Shown one piece after another: positions 17,204 to 18,786 of a stretch of 18,786 nt of DNA. Positions within the stretch are counted from its first letter, which is position 1. Every line of letters starts with the position of its first letter. The DNA comes from Bacteroidota bacterium (GTDB taxonomy: Bacteria; Bacteroidota; Bacteroidia; Bacteroidales; B18-G4). The notes beneath the pieces are model-generated. The model made no database searches. It was not told the DNA's origin and saw only the letters and a program-made list of their open reading frames with translations. The DNA lies in NCBI GenBank assembly GCA_003648575.1, contig QMPN01000030.1:1-18786 (forward strand), in the 5' to 3' direction. The position numbers and the translations under genes are program-made.

Positions 17204-18439
17204 TTAAAAGAAGTAGAAGGCAGCTGCCAGACAACGTAAATTCCCGATCTCCTTTGCATTTCTAACTTTTCCGCCTGCTTCAACATCTCCGTAGGCAGCT
17301 ACGGTATATTCAAATTCAAGTCCGAGCATCATCCTCCCTGAATACCATTCTACCCGTGGTGAAATACGGTATAGATAAGCTATATCCCTGCCCAACCCGT
17401 AATATTCTCCCATGGCTGCACCTTCATAGCCCAGGTTGGCTGCATATCCTGTCAGCAATCCCAATTTAATTTGTTTTCCCTTGGTGGAAAAATCAGCCCA
17501 GGCAGAAATCTGTGATGTGGGTGTATATGTGATATTATGTGCAATTGAATCAATATCTTTTTCAACATATCCGCCAAGCATGATAAACTCTGTAAGGTTT
17601 TGCCCCCATACGAGCTGGGTCTTTACCATAAGGACAGGAAAATCGAGCTTGGCGAAGGCAGTAACAGCCCATGAATTGACTTTTTCATCGGTCTTATATT
17701 CACCTGCCTGCGGGAATTCCACAGATAAGCGTGGCTGTATCATCTTATAATCGATCCCGGCCCCGAAGACATGATTTCCGGGCCTCCATTGCAGCTGAAG
17801 ATCGAGGTTTGGCAAGACTGCATTTCTCAGGTATTTAGATGAGCGTCCGTCAGGTCCTGTACTGGCATAATCCCGTTGTGAGGCAGCTACTGCGATCACA
17901 TAAAAATTAGCTGTTGTATAGGTCGCCCTGATCTGGTTATGGCGGGCAAACGGATGGAAGGGCGCCCCCAGGTTGAGCCCGAGAGTTTTTGGTCTCACCT
18001 CCGGCACATACAGTGGATGCCAGTACTGCCCGATCATGAGCATAAAATGCTTCCAGCTCAGCTGCACCCATGCTTCTCTTAAGCGCAATCCATTGTTGTC
18101 GGCATTAGACGAACCGGTAAAGTCAGTTTCTATCACACCCAGGGTTTGTGCCCCGAGTGCATCAGGTCCGTAAATGGTTCCCCGCAGGCGGGTAGTCATA
18201 GCTGCCTGATTGAAACGAACATTTGCATTGATATCTTCGCCATCCCTGTCGTAACGGGGCTTTAGCGGGTATAGACTGACCATTCCGGCCCGGGCTTCAA
18301 CAATCTGTCGTGTGTCGAAAAAGGCCTGCGCATTTACAAAGCCTGTGAAACGAATGCCCCATTCGCTTTTTTGTGCGCTCGATGGCAGATTGATCGCAAG
18401 CAACAATATAATGACATATGTTGCCGGCTTTCTAAACAC
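17204..18439 (-). CDS. Outer-membrane beta-barrel protein, porin-like
   Basis: A 411-aa exported protein. The signal peptide covers about 1-22 (RKPATYVIILLLAINLPSSA, cleavage before Gln). The mature part starts WGIRFTGFVNAQAFFDTR and alternates polar and aromatic residues as in transmembrane beta-strands, with LREAWVQLSWKHFMLMIGQY and short Gly/Asn turns. It ends with a strand finishing FYFF, the terminal Phe typical of barrel proteins recognised by the BAM machinery. The opening and the TRLRGTIYGPDALGAQTLG region recall DcaP-like porins, but the family is uncertain. The start is GTG at 18439, needed to include the signal peptide, since the nearby ATG is out of frame. It overlaps the symporter gene by 8 bp, suggesting coupled translation and a shared uptake role. 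Confidence 0.75.
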   Translation of the reverse strand: MFRKPATYVIILLLAINLPSSAQKSEWGIRFTGFVNAQAFFDTRQIVEARAGMVSLYPLKPRYDRDGEDINANVRFNQAAMTTRLRGTIYGPDALGAQTLGVIETDFTGSSNADNNGLRLREAWVQLSWKHFMLMIGQYWHPLYVPEVRPKTLGLNLGAPFHPFARHNQIRATYTTANFYVIAVAASQRDYASTGPDGRSSKYLRNAVLPNLDLQLQWRPGNHVFGAGIDYKMIQPRLSVEFPQAGEYKTDEKVNSWAVTAFAKLDFPVLMVKTQLVWGQNLTEFIMLGGYVEKDIDSIAHNITYTPTSQISAWADFSTKGKQIKLGLLTGYAANLGYEGAAMGEYYGLGRDIAYLYRISPRVEWYSGRMMLGLEFEYTVAAYGDVEAGGKVRNAKEIGNLRCLAAAFYFF

Positions 18440-18786
18440 TTTTTGCTTTGTTAGGGATTATCAGGCTAACTATGGGATTTACTGCCAGGGAGGTGATCAT
18501 GCCAATGGTTCCGGCAGAAGGGGAAGGCATGCCATTACCGTAGAGTATAAGACATGTAGCCAGGCCAATAACACCTGAACTGATCGCACCGACCTTGCCG
18601 GCATCCTTCCACAGTATCCCCCATATAAAGGGCCCAAGGAAAAATGATCCCAACGCGCCCCAGGAAATTCCGAGGATTGCTACAATGCTATCCAGATCGA
18701 GCCATGCAAGCATAACTGAAATGAGAACAAAAAACGCACTACCAAAACGCATTAGGCGGGGGAGGCGCTGATCGGATGCATTCTTA
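18432..18786 (-). CDS. Sodium:solute symporter family transporter, 3' part
   Basis: The frame is open to the window edge, so the gene begins beyond 18786; 117 residues are visible. They include a basic loop (QRLPRLMRFG), then helices with VLISVMLAWLDLDSIVAILG, GALGSFFLGPFIWGILWKDAGKVGAISSGVIG and a final MITSLAVNPIVSLIIPN segment. The order S-x-G-A-L-G-S-F-x-L-G-P-F followed by W..A...GA..G and a late helix is typical of the last helices of SSS (solute:sodium) symporters, which couple uptake of sugars, amino acids or carboxylates to the Na+ gradient. Substrate cannot be inferred from this portion. The stop codon overlaps the GTG start of the porin-like gene by 8 bp. Confidence 0.8.
   Translation of the reverse strand, partial: KNASDQRLPRLMRFGSAFFVLISVMLAWLDLDSIVAILGISWGALGSFFLGPFIWGILWKDAGKVGAISSGVIGLATCLILYGNGMPSPSAGTIGMITSLAVNPIVSLIIPNKAKSV

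Overview
The window looks like a chromosomal piece of an anaerobic or facultatively anaerobic member of the Bacteroidota (Bacteroidales/Marinilabiliales-like). Four things point there: a secreted protein with a type IX secretion (Por) C-terminal sorting domain; several exact matches to the Bacteroidota -7 promoter box TAnnTTTG just upstream of genes; a ferredoxin-dependent 2-oxoacid oxidoreductase operon; and intergenic DNA filled with degenerate 7-bp repeats and small triloop palindromes. Species cannot be named from the sequence alone.

Layout. (1) 1-1968, + strand: the 3' end of a large T9SS-exported protein, then a 79-aa tripartite protein (signal peptide, Pro/Gly linker, C-terminal membrane segment with basic tail), closed by a good terminator. 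(2) 2021-2392: a gene-free block bounded by 25-nt inverted repeats and holding a 90-bp tandem repeat and several triloop hairpins. (3) 2399-6832, - strand: a probable operon of a universal stress protein, a GT-C membrane glycosyltransferase and NAD-dependent DNA ligase LigA. (4) 6957-12716: a signalling block with an RsbU/SpoIIE-type PP2C phosphatase carrying an extracytoplasmic sensor and HAMP (+ strand), a second universal stress protein, an HD-domain phosphohydrolase and a six-TM HAMP/class III adenylate cyclase (all - strand). (5) 12759-12835: an 11-unit heptamer array. (6) 12851-15537, - strand: a four-gene 2-oxoacid:ferredoxin oxidoreductase operon (delta, alpha, beta, gamma). (7) 15538-15844: a second gene-free block with palindromes and two further heptamer families. 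(8) 15845-18786, - strand: a PLP-dependent aminotransferase, a porin-like outer-membrane beta-barrel protein, and the 3' end of a sodium:solute symporter whose stop overlaps the start of the barrel gene.

How the genes may work together. The central block groups proteins that sense and relay stress: two paralogous USPs flank a receptor-type serine phosphatase, and a membrane cyclase sits next to an HD hydrolase. This co-location is visible, but a joint pathway is inference. The vor/kor operon would feed reduced ferredoxin and acyl-CoA from 2-oxoacids. The symporter/barrel/aminotransferase set could be an uptake and amino-acid metabolism unit. Nothing here is a clear defence system, prophage, CRISPR array or transposon. 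The least explained material is the repeat-rich intergenic DNA, the small tripartite protein, and the USP/phosphatase/HD/cyclase neighbourhood.
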